Shown here in pieces: positions 21,448 through 30,850 of a stretch of DNA of 64,000 bases (position 1 is the stretch's first letter; each line of letters begins with the position of its first letter). The notes below the pieces were generated by a model. It was not told the DNA's origin, ran no database searches, and saw only the letters and a program-made list of their open reading frames with translations. A program made the translations under genes and the position numbers. Source of the stretch: Planctomycetota bacterium (lineage in GTDB: Bacteria > Planctomycetota > Phycisphaerae > Phycisphaerales > UBA5793); NCBI GenBank assembly GCA_963205185.1, contig CAUJHZ010000053.1, positions 62,001-126,000 on the forward strand, given 5' to 3'.

Positions 21448-22407
21448 TCACGTCTTTCCGGCGGCCCAGCGCTGGCTCAGGCGCTGAAGCAGCACGAAGA
21501 CGAGCAGGAGCAGCCCGATGGCGATCTTGGTCCACCAGCTGTTGAGCGTGCCGTGGTAACTGGGGATGGCCGTAATGATGGCCAGGATAAGCACGCCCAG
21601 CAGAGTGCCGATGACCGAGCCGCGCCCGCCGGCGAGCACGGTGCCGCCGATGACGACCGCGGCGATGGCGTCGAGTTCGAGCAGCAGGGCGGCCGAGGCG
21701 TCGCCGGCCCCGGTGCCGATGACCTGCACGATGCCGCCGGCAGTTGCGCACAGCGCGCTGATGGCGTAGATGCCGATGCGCGTGGACGCCGTGGGCAGGC
21801 CCATGAGTCGCGCCGCCGATTCGTCGCTGCCGATGGCGTAGACCGTACGGCCGAAGCGCGTAAAGCGCAGCGCAGCCCATGCGAGAGCGACTGCCGCGAG
21901 AAAGACCATCGCCGGCAGATTGAAGTTCTGAATCAGCACCGAGGAGAGTGACTCAATCTCGGCCTTGCTGCTCATTTCGATGCGCTTGTCGGGCGTGAGC
22001 AGCAGCGCCGCGCCGCGGGCCAGGAACATTCCCGCCAGCGTGACCAGAAACGGCGGGAGGCGGAAGACGTGGATGATCGCCCCCATGCACGCGCCCAGCG
22101 CCGCACCCATGGCAAGTACCGCCGGGACGGCTGCCCATATCGACCAGCCGCCGTCCTTCATGAGAAGAGCCAGCACCATGCTCGCCAGCGCGATTACCGC
22201 GCCGACCGAGAGATCGATCCCGCCCGAGAGGATGACGAACGTCATGCCGACGGCCGCGAGTCCGAGTGTGGCGTTGTCATCGAAGAGATGCGCGAACTGA
22301 TAGAGCGAAGCAAAGCCGGGAAACGCAAGCGACGCTGCGGCATAGAGCACGACGAGCACGAGGGCCGTTCCCAGCAGCGGCCAGTTTCGTCGCAGCGCAG
22401 CCGTCAT
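21448..22407 (-). CDS. yjfF: Sugar ABC transporter permease, YjfF-like
   Basis: A 319-residue inner-membrane permease of the ribose/galactofuranose (BPD_transp_2) type with 8-10 hydrophobic segments. Family motifs include AVGMTFVILSGGIDLSVGAVIALASM near residue 50 and IAAVVIGGTVLAGGRGSVIGTLLG near residue 255, where the EAA-like coupling helix contacts the ATPase. It is the last gene of a four-gene transporter unit and overlaps the preceding permease gene by ATGA, which fixes the start at 22407. Assignment as YjfF rests on gene order ytfQ-ytfR-ytfT-yjfF and on the strong similarity of the binding protein to YtfQ. Confidence 0.85.
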   Translation of the reverse strand: MTAALRRNWPLLGTALVLVVLYAAASLAFPGFASLYQFAHLFDDNATLGLAAVGMTFVILSGGIDLSVGAVIALASMVLALLMKDGGWSIWAAVPAVLAMGAALGACMGAIIHVFRLPPFLVTLAGMFLARGAALLLTPDKRIEMSSKAEIESLSSVLIQNFNLPAMVFLAAVALAWAALRFTRFGRTVYAIGSDESAARLMGLPTASTRIGIYAISALCATAGGIVQVIGTGAGDASAALLLELDAIAAVVIGGTVLAGGRGSVIGTLLGVLILAIITAIPSYHGTLNSWWTKIAIGLLLLVFVLLQRLSQRWAAGKT

Positions 22408-23396
22408 TGCGATCTTCTCCAGGTTCGAGTCAGGAGCCGCCGAAGTTCGCTGGACTGGAGCAGGCAAACGACGAGCACGACTGCCGCTTTGATGACGAGG
22501 TTGAGCTCGACGGGCATGTTGCGGCCGAAACTGAGAATCGTCGTCGAAAGCGTCTGAATGATGATGGCGCCGATGATCGAGCCAAGCAGGGTGAAGCGGC
22601 CGCCGGTCAGCGCCGTGCCGCCGATCACCACGGCGAGGATGGCGTCGAGTTCGAGATAAAGCCCCGAGTTGTTCGCATCGGCCGCGGCGATGTCGGCGGC
22701 ATCGATGAGTCCGGCTGCGGCGGCCAGCACGCCCATGAGCAGGTACACGGCCAGGCGGATCGGGCCGACGCGGACCCCCGCATAGCGGCTGGCCTGCTCA
22801 TTGCCGCCGATCGCTTCAATGAACAGGCCCAAGGCTGTGAGTCGAACCAGTATCGAGAGGCCGAGCGCCGCCGCGAGGAAGATGAGGATGGGGACCGGCA
22901 CGCCGAGTATTACGCCGCGCCCGATCACGTTGAACGCACTGTCGGACTTGATGAGCAGCGTTTCTCCATGGGTGATAAGTTGCGCCACGCCGCGACCTGC
23001 GACCATGAGAATCAGCGTGGCGATGATGGGGGGGATGCCGGCGAGGGTGACGAGCGAGCCGTTCCACACGCCCGCGGCAGCGCCGGCGCCCAGCGCCGCT
23101 GCAATGGCCAGCGCGACCGGGGCATGCTCGCGCAGCGCTGCAGCGGCCACGGCGCCGGCCACGGCCATGATGGCGCCGACGGAGAGATCGATGCCACCCG
23201 TGCCGATCACTAGCGTCATGCCCAGTGCCAGCAGCAGCACCGGCGCGCCTTGGTTGAGCACGTCGATGATCGAGCCGCTGAGCCTGCCATCGTGAATCTG
23301 AAAATGAAAGAAGGACGGATGAAACGCTGCATTGAATCCGAGCAGCAGAGCGAGGGCGGCGAGAGGCCAGATGAGTTGGCGCAGCGTGCTAGACAT
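22404..23396 (-). CDS. ytfT: Sugar ABC transporter permease, YtfT-like
   Basis: A 330-residue membrane permease of the same family as its downstream partner. Motifs are LALGMTLVIGTGGIDLSVGAIMAVAGAVAAA near residue 57 and LDAILAVVIGGTALTGGRFTLLGSIIGA near residue 250. The combination of two different permeases with one fused double ATPase is the layout of the galactofuranose importer of enterobacteria, unlike ribose systems with one permease. Translation overlaps the ATPase stop by 8 bases and the next gene by 4, so expression is tightly coupled. Confidence 0.85.
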   Translation of the reverse strand: MSSTLRQLIWPLAALALLLGFNAAFHPSFFHFQIHDGRLSGSIIDVLNQGAPVLLLALGMTLVIGTGGIDLSVGAIMAVAGAVAAAALREHAPVALAIAAALGAGAAAGVWNGSLVTLAGIPPIIATLILMVAGRGVAQLITHGETLLIKSDSAFNVIGRGVILGVPVPILIFLAAALGLSILVRLTALGLFIEAIGGNEQASRYAGVRVGPIRLAVYLLMGVLAAAAGLIDAADIAAADANNSGLYLELDAILAVVIGGTALTGGRFTLLGSIIGAIIIQTLSTTILSFGRNMPVELNLVIKAAVVLVVCLLQSSELRRLLTRTWRRSQ

Positions 23397-24909
23397 GCTT
23401 GCCGCCCGTCTCGCCGGCGATGTGCTGCATCACCGTGTGCACGTGGCGATCGGCGCCGGTCAATTCGGCCACCGCGCGGCGGTCGCGCAGCACTACGATG
23501 CGCTGACTCACCCGGACCACTTCTTCGAGTTCGCCGGAGATGAAGATGATCGCCATGCCTTTGGCGCGGAGGTCGTCGACGAGCGACTCGATCTGCTGCT
23601 TGGCGCCGATGTCGATGCCGCGCGTCGGCTCGTCCAGCAAGAGGATGCCCGGCTCCATGAGCAGCCAGCGCGCGAGAATCACCTTCTGTTGGTTTCCACC
23701 CGAGAGTTGTCCGACGGGCTTTTCGAGATCAGGAGTGGAGATGGACAGCGCCTGGACGAACTTCGCGGCGAGGGCGTTCTGCTCGCGCCCGCCCAGCCGC
23801 CGCGCCCAGCCGCGCGCGCCCTGGAAGGCGAGCATGATGTTCTCGCGCACGCTCAGTTCGGGCACCAGTCCGGCGGCGCGTCGATCCTCCGGGGCCAGAG
23901 CCATGCCGGCCGCGATGGCGCGGCGCGGCGAGTGCCTGGCGATCGGTCGGTTATTGATTACCAGCGAACCTCCACTGCGCACATCGACGCCAAAGAGCAG
24001 GCGGACGGTCTCACTGCGGCCCGAGCCGAGCAGCCCTGCGAAACCGAGCACCTCGCCGGCGCGCAGCGTGAGATCGAGCGGTCCGACGGCGCCGCGCCGC
24101 CACAGGCCGCGCGCTTCCAGTCGCCTCGGAGCCGTTGGCGCGACTTCGCCTGCCCCGCGCTCTCGCGTCGCCGCCGCCTCCGCGGCCTTGCCGAGCATCA
24201 GCGAGACGAGAGCGAGGCGCGGCAGATCGTCGGCCACATGCGTGCCCACGCAACGCCCGCCGCGCAGGATGGTGATCCGGTCGCTGATCTCATAGACTTG
24301 CTCGAGAAAGTGGGTGATGAAGACGATGCCGAGCCCCTGCCCACGCAGCCGCCGCACCAGCGCAAAGAGTTGCTCCGTCTCACCGGCGTCGAGCGATGAC
24401 GTCGGCTCATCAAGGACCAGCGCCCTGGCCTTCTGATCAACGGCCCGGGCCACGGCGACCATCTGCTGGACGGCGATCGAGCAGCTCCGCAAGGGCTGCG
24501 TGACATCCACATGCAGGCCCAGGCCGCTGGCCACTTGCTCCGCGCGGCGATCCATCGCGCGACGGTCGATGGCGCCCCACGCCTTGCGCGGCTCGCGCCC
24601 GAGCATGATGTTCTCGGCGACGGAAAGGTCCGGAACCAGGTTGACCTCCTGGTAGACGGTGGCGATTCCCAGGCGCTGGGCCTGCACGGGGGTGTGGGGC
24701 TCGATGGGCGAACCCTCGAGCAGCACCCGGCCCGCATCGCGCCGTTCGGCGCCGGTGAGGATCCGAATGAGGGTGCTCTTGCCGGCGCCGTTCTCGCCGA
24801 CGAGCGCATGCACCTCGCCGTGATGAAGCGTGAAGTCCACGCCGTCGAGCGCGCGAACGCCGGGATACGTTTTGACGATCCCGCGCATCTCGATCAACGG
24901 GTCAGACAC
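23389..24909 (-). CDS. ytfR: Sugar ABC transporter ATPase with two nucleotide-binding domains, YtfR-like
   Basis: A 506-residue double ATPase. The first domain has a complete Walker A (GENGAGKST, residue 37 region), a Q-loop (ATVYQEVNLVPDLSVAENIMLGREP), a shortened signature (RSCSIAVQQMVAVARA) and Walker B ALVLDEPTSSLDAGE. The second domain has a degenerate Walker A (GLLGSGRSETVRLLFG) but a canonical signature LSGGNQQKVILARWL and LLLDEPTRGIDIGAK. This asymmetry is usual for RbsA/YtfR/AraG proteins. GTG start with GGGAG upstream, 18 bases after the binding-protein gene. Confidence 0.93.
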   Translation of the reverse strand: MSDPLIEMRGIVKTYPGVRALDGVDFTLHHGEVHALVGENGAGKSTLIRILTGAERRDAGRVLLEGSPIEPHTPVQAQRLGIATVYQEVNLVPDLSVAENIMLGREPRKAWGAIDRRAMDRRAEQVASGLGLHVDVTQPLRSCSIAVQQMVAVARAVDQKARALVLDEPTSSLDAGETEQLFALVRRLRGQGLGIVFITHFLEQVYEISDRITILRGGRCVGTHVADDLPRLALVSLMLGKAAEAAATRERGAGEVAPTAPRRLEARGLWRRGAVGPLDLTLRAGEVLGFAGLLGSGRSETVRLLFGVDVRSGGSLVINNRPIARHSPRRAIAAGMALAPEDRRAAGLVPELSVRENIMLAFQGARGWARRLGGREQNALAAKFVQALSISTPDLEKPVGQLSGGNQQKVILARWLLMEPGILLLDEPTRGIDIGAKQQIESLVDDLRAKGMAIIFISGELEEVVRVSQRIVVLRDRRAVAELTGADRHVHTVMQHIAGETGGKHV

Positions 24910-24927
24910 GGCCGCTCCCGGGGTCGA

Positions 24928-25932
24928 TCAGTACTTGCGGCTGTCGATCACTTCCGCCGCAACCGACTGGTCGTAAACGCGGTCTTCCACGACCGTCCAC
25001 TTGGGCAGTGTTTCGCCGGCCACCGCTTTCTCGACGGCGTCGAATGCGAGCGGGCCGAGCAGCGGATTGCATTCAACGGTGCAGTTCAGTTTGCCGGCGA
25101 CCATGGCATCGAATGCATCGCGCACGCCGTCGATGGAGACGACGATGATGTCCGTGCCGGGTCTGAGTCCGGCTTCTTCGATGGCCTGGATGGCGCCGAG
25201 GGCCATGTCGTCGTTGTGGGCGTAGACGGCATCGATTTCCCCGGGCGCCGACTTGAGAAACGCCTCCATCACTTCCTTGCCGGTCTGGCGCGCAAACTCG
25301 CCGGTCTGCGAGCGCGTGATCTTCAGCCCTTCATACGCAGCAATGCCCTGCTCGAACCCCTTCTTGCGATCGATGGCCGGGGCCGAGCCGGGCGTGCCCT
25401 GCAGTTCGACGATGTTGCCTTTGCCTTCGAGCTTTTTCGCAAGCCATTCTGCGGCCATGCGGCCCTCGGCGACGAAGTCCGATGCGATCAGCGTCGCATA
25501 GAGCGTGTCGTCGGCCACCTGCACGCCGCGATCGACGAGGATGACCGGGATGCCCGCCGCCCGAGCCGCCTTGAGCGACGGCTCCCAGCCCGTTTCCACT
25601 TTGGGCGCGAGGATGATGGCATCCACCTTTTGCGCGATGAATGCGGTAATCGCTTTGACCTGATTCTCCTGCTTGCCCTGCGCATCCGAAAACTTCAGTT
25701 CGATGCCCCGGCTGTCCGCTTCGCTGCGGATCGAGTTCGTCTCGGCAGTGCGCCAACTGGACTCGGCGCCGATCTGCGAGAAGCCGACGACGAGCCGCGA
25801 TTTGCCGGGACCATTCTGGTCGGCGGCGGATTGCGTTGACTTCTTGCACGCTGGGAGCGCAATGGCGCAAACGGCGAACGTGACACCGAGGACGAAGGAG
25901 CGAGCACGGGACTGTCGGAAAGAGCGCATCAT
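24928..25932 (-). CDS. ytfQ: Galactofuranose-type sugar-binding lipoprotein, YtfQ-like
   Basis: A 334-residue substrate-binding protein of the Peripla_BP_4 family, anchored as a lipoprotein (lipobox LPAC near residue 26-29, then KKST). The mature part tracks E. coli YtfQ closely in my memory: VGFSQIGAESSWRTAETNSIRSEADSRGI, QGKQENQVKAITAFIAQKVDAIILAPKVETGWEP, ELQGTPGSAPAIDRKKGF, VMEAFLKSAPGEIDAVYAHNDDMALGAIQAIEEAGL. YtfQ selects the furanose forms of galactose and related sugars, so import of galactofuranose and/or arabinofuranose is likely. The start is the ATG with AGAGGTG upstream rather than an earlier GTG. It lies 103 bases after the GH127-GH2 gene, presumably in the same transcript. Confidence 0.9.
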   Translation of the reverse strand: MMRSFRQSRARSFVLGVTFAVCAIALPACKKSTQSAADQNGPGKSRLVVGFSQIGAESSWRTAETNSIRSEADSRGIELKFSDAQGKQENQVKAITAFIAQKVDAIILAPKVETGWEPSLKAARAAGIPVILVDRGVQVADDTLYATLIASDFVAEGRMAAEWLAKKLEGKGNIVELQGTPGSAPAIDRKKGFEQGIAAYEGLKITRSQTGEFARQTGKEVMEAFLKSAPGEIDAVYAHNDDMALGAIQAIEEAGLRPGTDIIVVSIDGVRDAFDAMVAGKLNCTVECNPLLGPLAFDAVEKAVAGETLPKWTVVEDRVYDQSVAAEVIDSRKY

Positions 25933-26035
25933 GGCGAACACCTCTGGTAGAACGGATCGTCCGAGCAGCGATGCGAATCAGAAGCCATCGTATCGAATGT
26001 CGGGACGCCGGCAAAGCGCGCTGTCCAAAGCGACT

Positions 26036-29000
26036 TTACCGACCCTCTTCCAACGATACGAGGCCGGCGTCGATGTACTGGCCGCCCGTGGTCTGGTGAC
26101 AGTGAATGGCGATGACATTGCCTCCGGCCCTGAGCGCCGATCGACTCGCGGGAGTCAGCGGCACGAGGCGATAACCGGTCGTGTAGCCCCCCAGTTTCGC
26201 GGCCAGCACGCCGTTGATGTACACCTCGGCGTCTTCGTCGTGGTGAATCGACAGCATTAAATCACGAGCCTGCGCATCGCGAGCGGTGAGGCCGAACTCG
26301 GCGCGAATCCAGATGTCGCTGCCCGACCACGTCGTGTTGACGATCGCGCCGGGCGTGCCGCTCGTGCCAAAGCCGCCGCGCCCCTGGTTCCAGCCGGATG
26401 CGTCGAAGTCGGCAGTGATCCACCGGCTGTCCGGTTCCGCGAACGTGTAGCGCCACGGCTGACCCTGCTTCTCCGAGGTCGCCACGACCTCATGCACGAC
26501 CGGCGGCGGGTCGTAGACCGCGCGATTGATCAACGCGAGCCGGTCGGCGCCGATCTTGACGACTTCGCGGTCGTAGGTCATCAGCCCGTTCACTTCACCT
26601 TCGACGTCGGTCGTTTGCGTGTACACCGCGGCCGACAGTCCCTTGCCGATGAGCAGGCGCAAATCGCGCACGAGCGATTCGTAGTCGCGGGCAAGTTGTT
26701 CGGCGTCGGCCATGTTGCGATAGCCCCAGTTGCGATCGCTCTGCCAGAGGTGGCCGATCATCGGCAGGCCCAGGCCGCCGAACTCACCGAGAACGGACAC
26801 GCGATCGGGCATGAGGGGAAACATGCCCGGCCCCGGGTAGTTATGCTGGTCTTTGAAGTGGCCGTAACCACGATCTTCCCAGCCGCTCGGTCCGTCCACC
26901 AGGCGCGTCGGGTCGAGGCGTTTGACCCACGCGAGCACGTCGTTGGTGTTGTGCTGTCCCCAGCCTTCATTGAACGGAACCCACGCAACCACGCTGGGAT
27001 GGTTGCGCAGCAGTTCGTACATGGCGGTGAACTCGGCGCGGTACTGCTGCCGCACATCGTCGCTCAACTCGACGTCGCTGGGCGAGCCGGGGGCGACGTA
27101 GTGCTTCTGGCCGCGCGCCGCGAGCGAGGGCATGTCCTGCCAGACCATCAAGCCCAGCCGGTCGGCCCAGTAGTACCACCGGGCGGGCTCAACCTTGACG
27201 TGCTTGCGCGCCATGTTGTAACCCATGGCGCGCGTCATCTCCACGTCGTAGCGCAGCGCCTCGTCCGTGGGAGCGGTGTAGAGGCCATCGGGCCACCAGC
27301 CCTGGTCGAGCGGGCCGAATATGAACACGGGCCGGCCGTTGAGCAAGATGCGATTGATGTTGTCACTGTCGAGGCCGATCTCAACAGAGCGCATGCCGAA
27401 GTAACTGTGCACCTCATCGTCACCGGTCCGGATCGTCAGGTCGTACAGGAACGGCGCCTCGGGCCACCAGAGTTTGGGATTCTTGATCCTGATCGTGAGC
27501 GGCTCGCCGGCCTGGCCGCGCGACGTGGCCACGGTTCGCTGGCCGTCCATGACCGTCGCCTCGTAGGCCACAGGCAGGCTGGAATCGACAATGAGCTCGA
27601 CACTCGACTCATCCACATTGGGCTCGATGGTGAGGCGCCCGATGTAGGCGCGCGGCACCATTTCCATCCACACCGTCTGCCATATGCCCGTCACCGCGGT
27701 GTAATAGATGCCCTGCGGATTGAGCACCTGCTTGCCGCGCGGCTGGGCGCCCGTGTCCGTCGGATCCCAGACACGCACGGTGATCCATTGCGGCCCGCCC
27801 TCTCGGAGCGCATCGGTGATGTCGAATGAGAATGGGTCGTAGCCGCCCTTGTGCTCGCCCAGCAGCGCGCCGTTGCACCAGACGGTGGCGTGCCAGTCGA
27901 CGGCGCCGAAGTGCAGCAGCACGCGCTCGCCCTTGTTCAGCGCCGGTCGCTCGAATGAGCGGCGGTACCAGAGCGCCTGCTCGGGCAGCACCGCCTTGCC
28001 AACGCCGCTGAGCAGCGATTCGATCGGAAAGGGCACGAATATGTCGCCCTGCCAGTGAGCAGGCTCGCCTTCCTCGCCTGACCGAATGGCGTACTGCCAC
28101 GGACCGTTGAGATTCACCCACTGTTCGCGCCGCATCTGCGGCCGCGGGTATTCGGGCAGCACGTTGGCCGCATCGACCTCATCGGTCCAGCGCGTTTTCA
28201 TCACGCTCTGTCCGACATTGAAGATGCTCCACTCAAGCAGCCCTGCGGAGTAGTTCTCCTGCAACTGCACTTCGATGCGCATGGCGCTGGTCGTGACGGG
28301 CTTGAAGTAGACGTCGTTCCACGCATCGCGCTGCACGCCGAATTCACCAGCGCCTTCGACGGGCCGCCACTGCTGGCCGTCGCGATAGAGCAGTTTCCAG
28401 GACGCCGGCGCGCGGCACAGGCCGCCGATGCCGCGATCGTCGAACCAGTAGACGCGCACGTGGTCGATCTGCCGCGGCTGGTCAAATCGTGCCTCGTACC
28501 ACTCGGCCGTTCCCTTGTGCGGCCAGAACGTGTGGCGCGGCACGGTCTGGTCTTCTGAATTGCTCGGCTCGAGGCTGTCGCCGATCGCGCTTGTCGCATC
28601 GCCCTGGTAACAGTGCGATGCGCTCGCCTCGTACATCTTCTTTGGCATGACCGGCGGCTTCCAAGCGTGGGCGCCGGGTCCGTCACCAATGACGGGGAAC
28701 GCTGAGATGCGCAGCCGCGCTGCGCCCATAGGTACCAGCGTGATTTCTTCGACCGGTTCGTTCGTCCGCACAGGGCTGTCCTGGAGCGTGGCGCACAAGC
28801 CGTACTGGTCAAGTGTCCAGTGCTCAATGCGCCGCCCCTTGGCAAGGAGTCGAATCGGGCTGGCTTCGAGCGTGAAGGGGAAATCGTCGGTCGGCCACTC
28901 GCGTCGTTCAATGCGGAAGTCCTGGTTCACATCGCCGGTGAGGACGAGGCCGTAGTTCCAGGGCGTAGTGGGATGTATTTCGAACGCGGGCCATTTTTCG

Positions 29001-30724
29001 GTATCCACATCCTCGCGCCACCTGGCGTCGCGCAGCGCCGCGGTGCGTCCATCCACTTTGCGGTACGCTTCGCCGATCTCCAGTGAGAACGTCATCGGGC
29101 CGTACGAGACACTGGCGGCGTTGTGATTCTTGTCCCAGCGCTTGACGCTGAGGTGCATGGGCAGGTGCAGCGTGACGGTGTCGCCGTCGCGCCAGGTTCG
29201 ATCGATCCGCGCATAACCCGCCTTCAATGCGGCGCTGCTCGCTCTTCCATTGACTTTGACGGTTGCCCTGCTGGTCCAGTCCGGGATGCGCAGGTAGAGG
29301 GGAAACGCCACCTCGCGGCTCGTGCGCAGGGCGAAGCGGATCGTCTCTTCGAACGGATAGCGCGTGTCTTCGATGATCTCCACTTCGGCGCCGTCGCCGA
29401 CTTTGATCTTCGCTCTGCTGGCGCTGTAGATCGCGGCGCAGGCGCCGTTGTCGGGCGTGGCCGTCCACAGGTGCTCGGCCATGTACGCCCAGCCGTGTGA
29501 GTGATTGTGCTGGCAGCAGCGGTGGCTCAGCGGGTTCATCGTGAGCATCGGACCGCCGTTGTCAAAGCCCGGCGAGTGGCTGATTGAATCGCTCACGACC
29601 AGGTTGGGGCTGGTGAGGTAGCGCAGGCCGCGGAAGTCAGGCGTGAACGCGGCGGGCAGAGAGTTGAATGCGACCTCTTCGGTGTGCGCGGCCCAGAACG
29701 GATCGCCGGTGATGGTGAGCAGCGTCTCATTCGAGAGCATCTGCTCGACCATGCCGCAAGTCTCGATCGCCTGGCGCGGATCATCGAAGCCGACGCGGCA
29801 GTTCTCATCACCGCCGAACATGCCGCCGGGCACCTGGCCGTACAGTCTCCGGATGGTGTCGAAATTGTCGTAGGCCGCCTGGAGATCGCCTGCGTTCTTC
29901 GATTGCAGCCAGTATGTCGCCGGTTCGCCGAACGCCTGGGCGATGTTCACATTGTGCCAGTTCGGCAGCGTGTTCTTCTTCGTCCAGTCTGCGGTGTTAT
30001 CGTGGATCCGCCGCGCGAGGTCGAGCAGGAACGCATCGCCGGTGCGGTTGTAGAGCCAATAGATGCTGAAGAGGTTGTCCCCGCCGCGCATGTGCTGCCA
30101 GTAGTGCGTGAGGAGCTTGTCATCCGGCACGGTCATCTGGTACTTGAAGTACCGCGTCATGAGGTCGATCACCCGCTGATCGCCGGTGTACTCGTAGTAG
30201 GACTGCAGGCAGAAGAGCATGGGCATGTTCGCCCAGAAGTCCTGCGAGCCGTCGTCTTCAAAGATCCGTACGGGCCCGAAGTTGCCGTCTGCCCGCTGGC
30301 TGTTGATCGCGCCTTCGAGCCAGATGCGCGACTCGGCGATCATGCGCTGGTCGCCGAGGAGATAGCCGATGTCGCCATAGCCTTTGAGCCAGTAGGGGAC
30401 TTCCTCCCAGCCCCATTTCCCCTGGCCGTCGGGCGACAGCCATGCGTTGCCGTCCTTCTCCAGCCACGGGCTGAGTTCTTCCAGGTGTCCGGTGACGCCA
30501 TCGGCCTGCAGCTCGAGGCAGCGGCGCAGCCAGCCTTCGGCGGTGACGGAGCCGACGGGCAGTTTGATCAGCGCGCTGGGCTCGAGCGGCGGGCGATTTG
30601 ATATGTAGTACGCGTTCGTCGAATCGACTGGTGGCCGCTCGACCATCGTCACATCACCGTCCATGGCACAACCCCCGAGCGCGACCAGGCACGCCAGTAC
30701 GATCAATATCGCGAGATGATTCAT
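26036..30724 (-). CDS. Two-enzyme fusion lipoprotein: GH127 (DUF1680) plus GH2 glycosidase
   Basis: A 1562-residue exported lipoprotein (lipobox LGGC, cysteine 19). Residues 45-660 are GH127, the beta-L-arabinofuranosidase family. Its zinc-thiolate active site is visible: Glu and Cys in AIETCGMVEQML near residue 323 and the paired cysteines in HRCCQHNHSHGWAYM near 403. Residues 690-840 look like a discoidin-type carbohydrate-binding domain (GTAEWYEARFDQPRQIDHVRVYWFDDRG). Residues 870-1060 are the GH2 sugar-binding domain, 1060-1150 an Ig-like domain and 1160-1440 the GH2 barrel, with acid/base Glu in WVPFNEGWGQ (about 1253) and nucleophile Glu in SVLGEFGGLG (about 1314). A last galactose-binding-like domain closes the chain. 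GH2 includes beta-galactosidases, and beta-galactofuranosidases are also known there. ATG has GGAG upstream. It heads the ytfQ transporter unit and is divergent from the thioredoxin-fold gene. Confidence 0.9.
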   Translation of the reverse strand: MNHLAILIVLACLVALGGCAMDGDVTMVERPPVDSTNAYYISNRPPLEPSALIKLPVGSVTAEGWLRRCLELQADGVTGHLEELSPWLEKDGNAWLSPDGQGKWGWEEVPYWLKGYGDIGYLLGDQRMIAESRIWLEGAINSQRADGNFGPVRIFEDDGSQDFWANMPMLFCLQSYYEYTGDQRVIDLMTRYFKYQMTVPDDKLLTHYWQHMRGGDNLFSIYWLYNRTGDAFLLDLARRIHDNTADWTKKNTLPNWHNVNIAQAFGEPATYWLQSKNAGDLQAAYDNFDTIRRLYGQVPGGMFGGDENCRVGFDDPRQAIETCGMVEQMLSNETLLTITGDPFWAAHTEEVAFNSLPAAFTPDFRGLRYLTSPNLVVSDSISHSPGFDNGGPMLTMNPLSHRCCQHNHSHGWAYMAEHLWTATPDNGACAAIYSASRAKIKVGDGAEVEIIEDTRYPFEETIRFALRTSREVAFPLYLRIPDWTSRATVKVNGRASSAALKAGYARIDRTWRDGDTVTLHLPMHLSVKRWDKNHNAASVSYGPMTFSLEIGEAYRKVDGRTAALRDARWREDVDTEKWPAFEIHPTTPWNYGLVLTGDVNQDFRIERREWPTDDFPFTLEASPIRLLAKGRRIEHWTLDQYGLCATLQDSPVRTNEPVEEITLVPMGAARLRISAFPVIGDGPGAHAWKPPVMPKKMYEASASHCYQGDATSAIGDSLEPSNSEDQTVPRHTFWPHKGTAEWYEARFDQPRQIDHVRVYWFDDRGIGGLCRAPASWKLLYRDGQQWRPVEGAGEFGVQRDAWNDVYFKPVTTSAMRIEVQLQENYSAGLLEWSIFNVGQSVMKTRWTDEVDAANVLPEYPRPQMRREQWVNLNGPWQYAIRSGEEGEPAHWQGDIFVPFPIESLLSGVGKAVLPEQALWYRRSFERPALNKGERVLLHFGAVDWHATVWCNGALLGEHKGGYDPFSFDITDALREGGPQWITVRVWDPTDTGAQPRGKQVLNPQGIYYTAVTGIWQTVWMEMVPRAYIGRLTIEPNVDESSVELIVDSSLPVAYEATVMDGQRTVATSRGQAGEPLTIRIKNPKLWWPEAPFLYDLTIRTGDDEVHSYFGMRSVEIGLDSDNINRILLNGRPVFIFGPLDQGWWPDGLYTAPTDEALRYDVEMTRAMGYNMARKHVKVEPARWYYWADRLGLMVWQDMPSLAARGQKHYVAPGSPSDVELSDDVRQQYRAEFTAMYELLRNHPSVVAWVPFNEGWGQHNTNDVLAWVKRLDPTRLVDGPSGWEDRGYGHFKDQHNYPGPGMFPLMPDRVSVLGEFGGLGLPMIGHLWQSDRNWGYRNMADAEQLARDYESLVRDLRLLIGKGLSAAVYTQTTDVEGEVNGLMTYDREVVKIGADRLALINRAVYDPPPVVHEVVATSEKQGQPWRYTFAEPDSRWITADFDASGWNQGRGGFGTSGTPGAIVNTTWSGSDIWIRAEFGLTARDAQARDLMLSIHHDEDAEVYINGVLAAKLGGYTTGYRLVPLTPASRSALRAGGNVIAIHCHQTTGGQYIDAGLVSLEEGR

Positions 30725-30839
30725 TGCGATCTCCGAGTCAGCCGAATGCTCCGACCCCCGGCCGTTCTTTCGCCTCCGGGGATCGTCATTGTATCTGAGC
30801 GGTTCGGGCGCCGTGTGCGATTCGGCGGCAAGGTCAGAC

Positions 30840-30845
30840 TAGGAT
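30840..30845 (+). promoter_or_regulatory. -10 box directly before the thioredoxin-fold gene
   Basis: TAGGAT ends 5 bases before the ATG and no Shine-Dalgarno sequence is present. The geometry suggests a leaderless transcript. The region 30725-30850 is the shared divergent control region with the GH127-GH2 gene. Confidence 0.4.
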
Positions 30846-30850
30846 GCGCC

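Noticed and set aside
19637-21487. A 616-codon plus-strand frame opposite the sensor phosphatase
   Set aside because: Antisense to a gene with complete dCache, HAMP and PP2C motifs; no motif of its own.
21448-25932. Ribose transporter (rbsABC) as name of the first importer
   Set aside because: Two different permeases and a YtfQ-like binding protein fit the galactofuranose system better than the single-permease ribose system.
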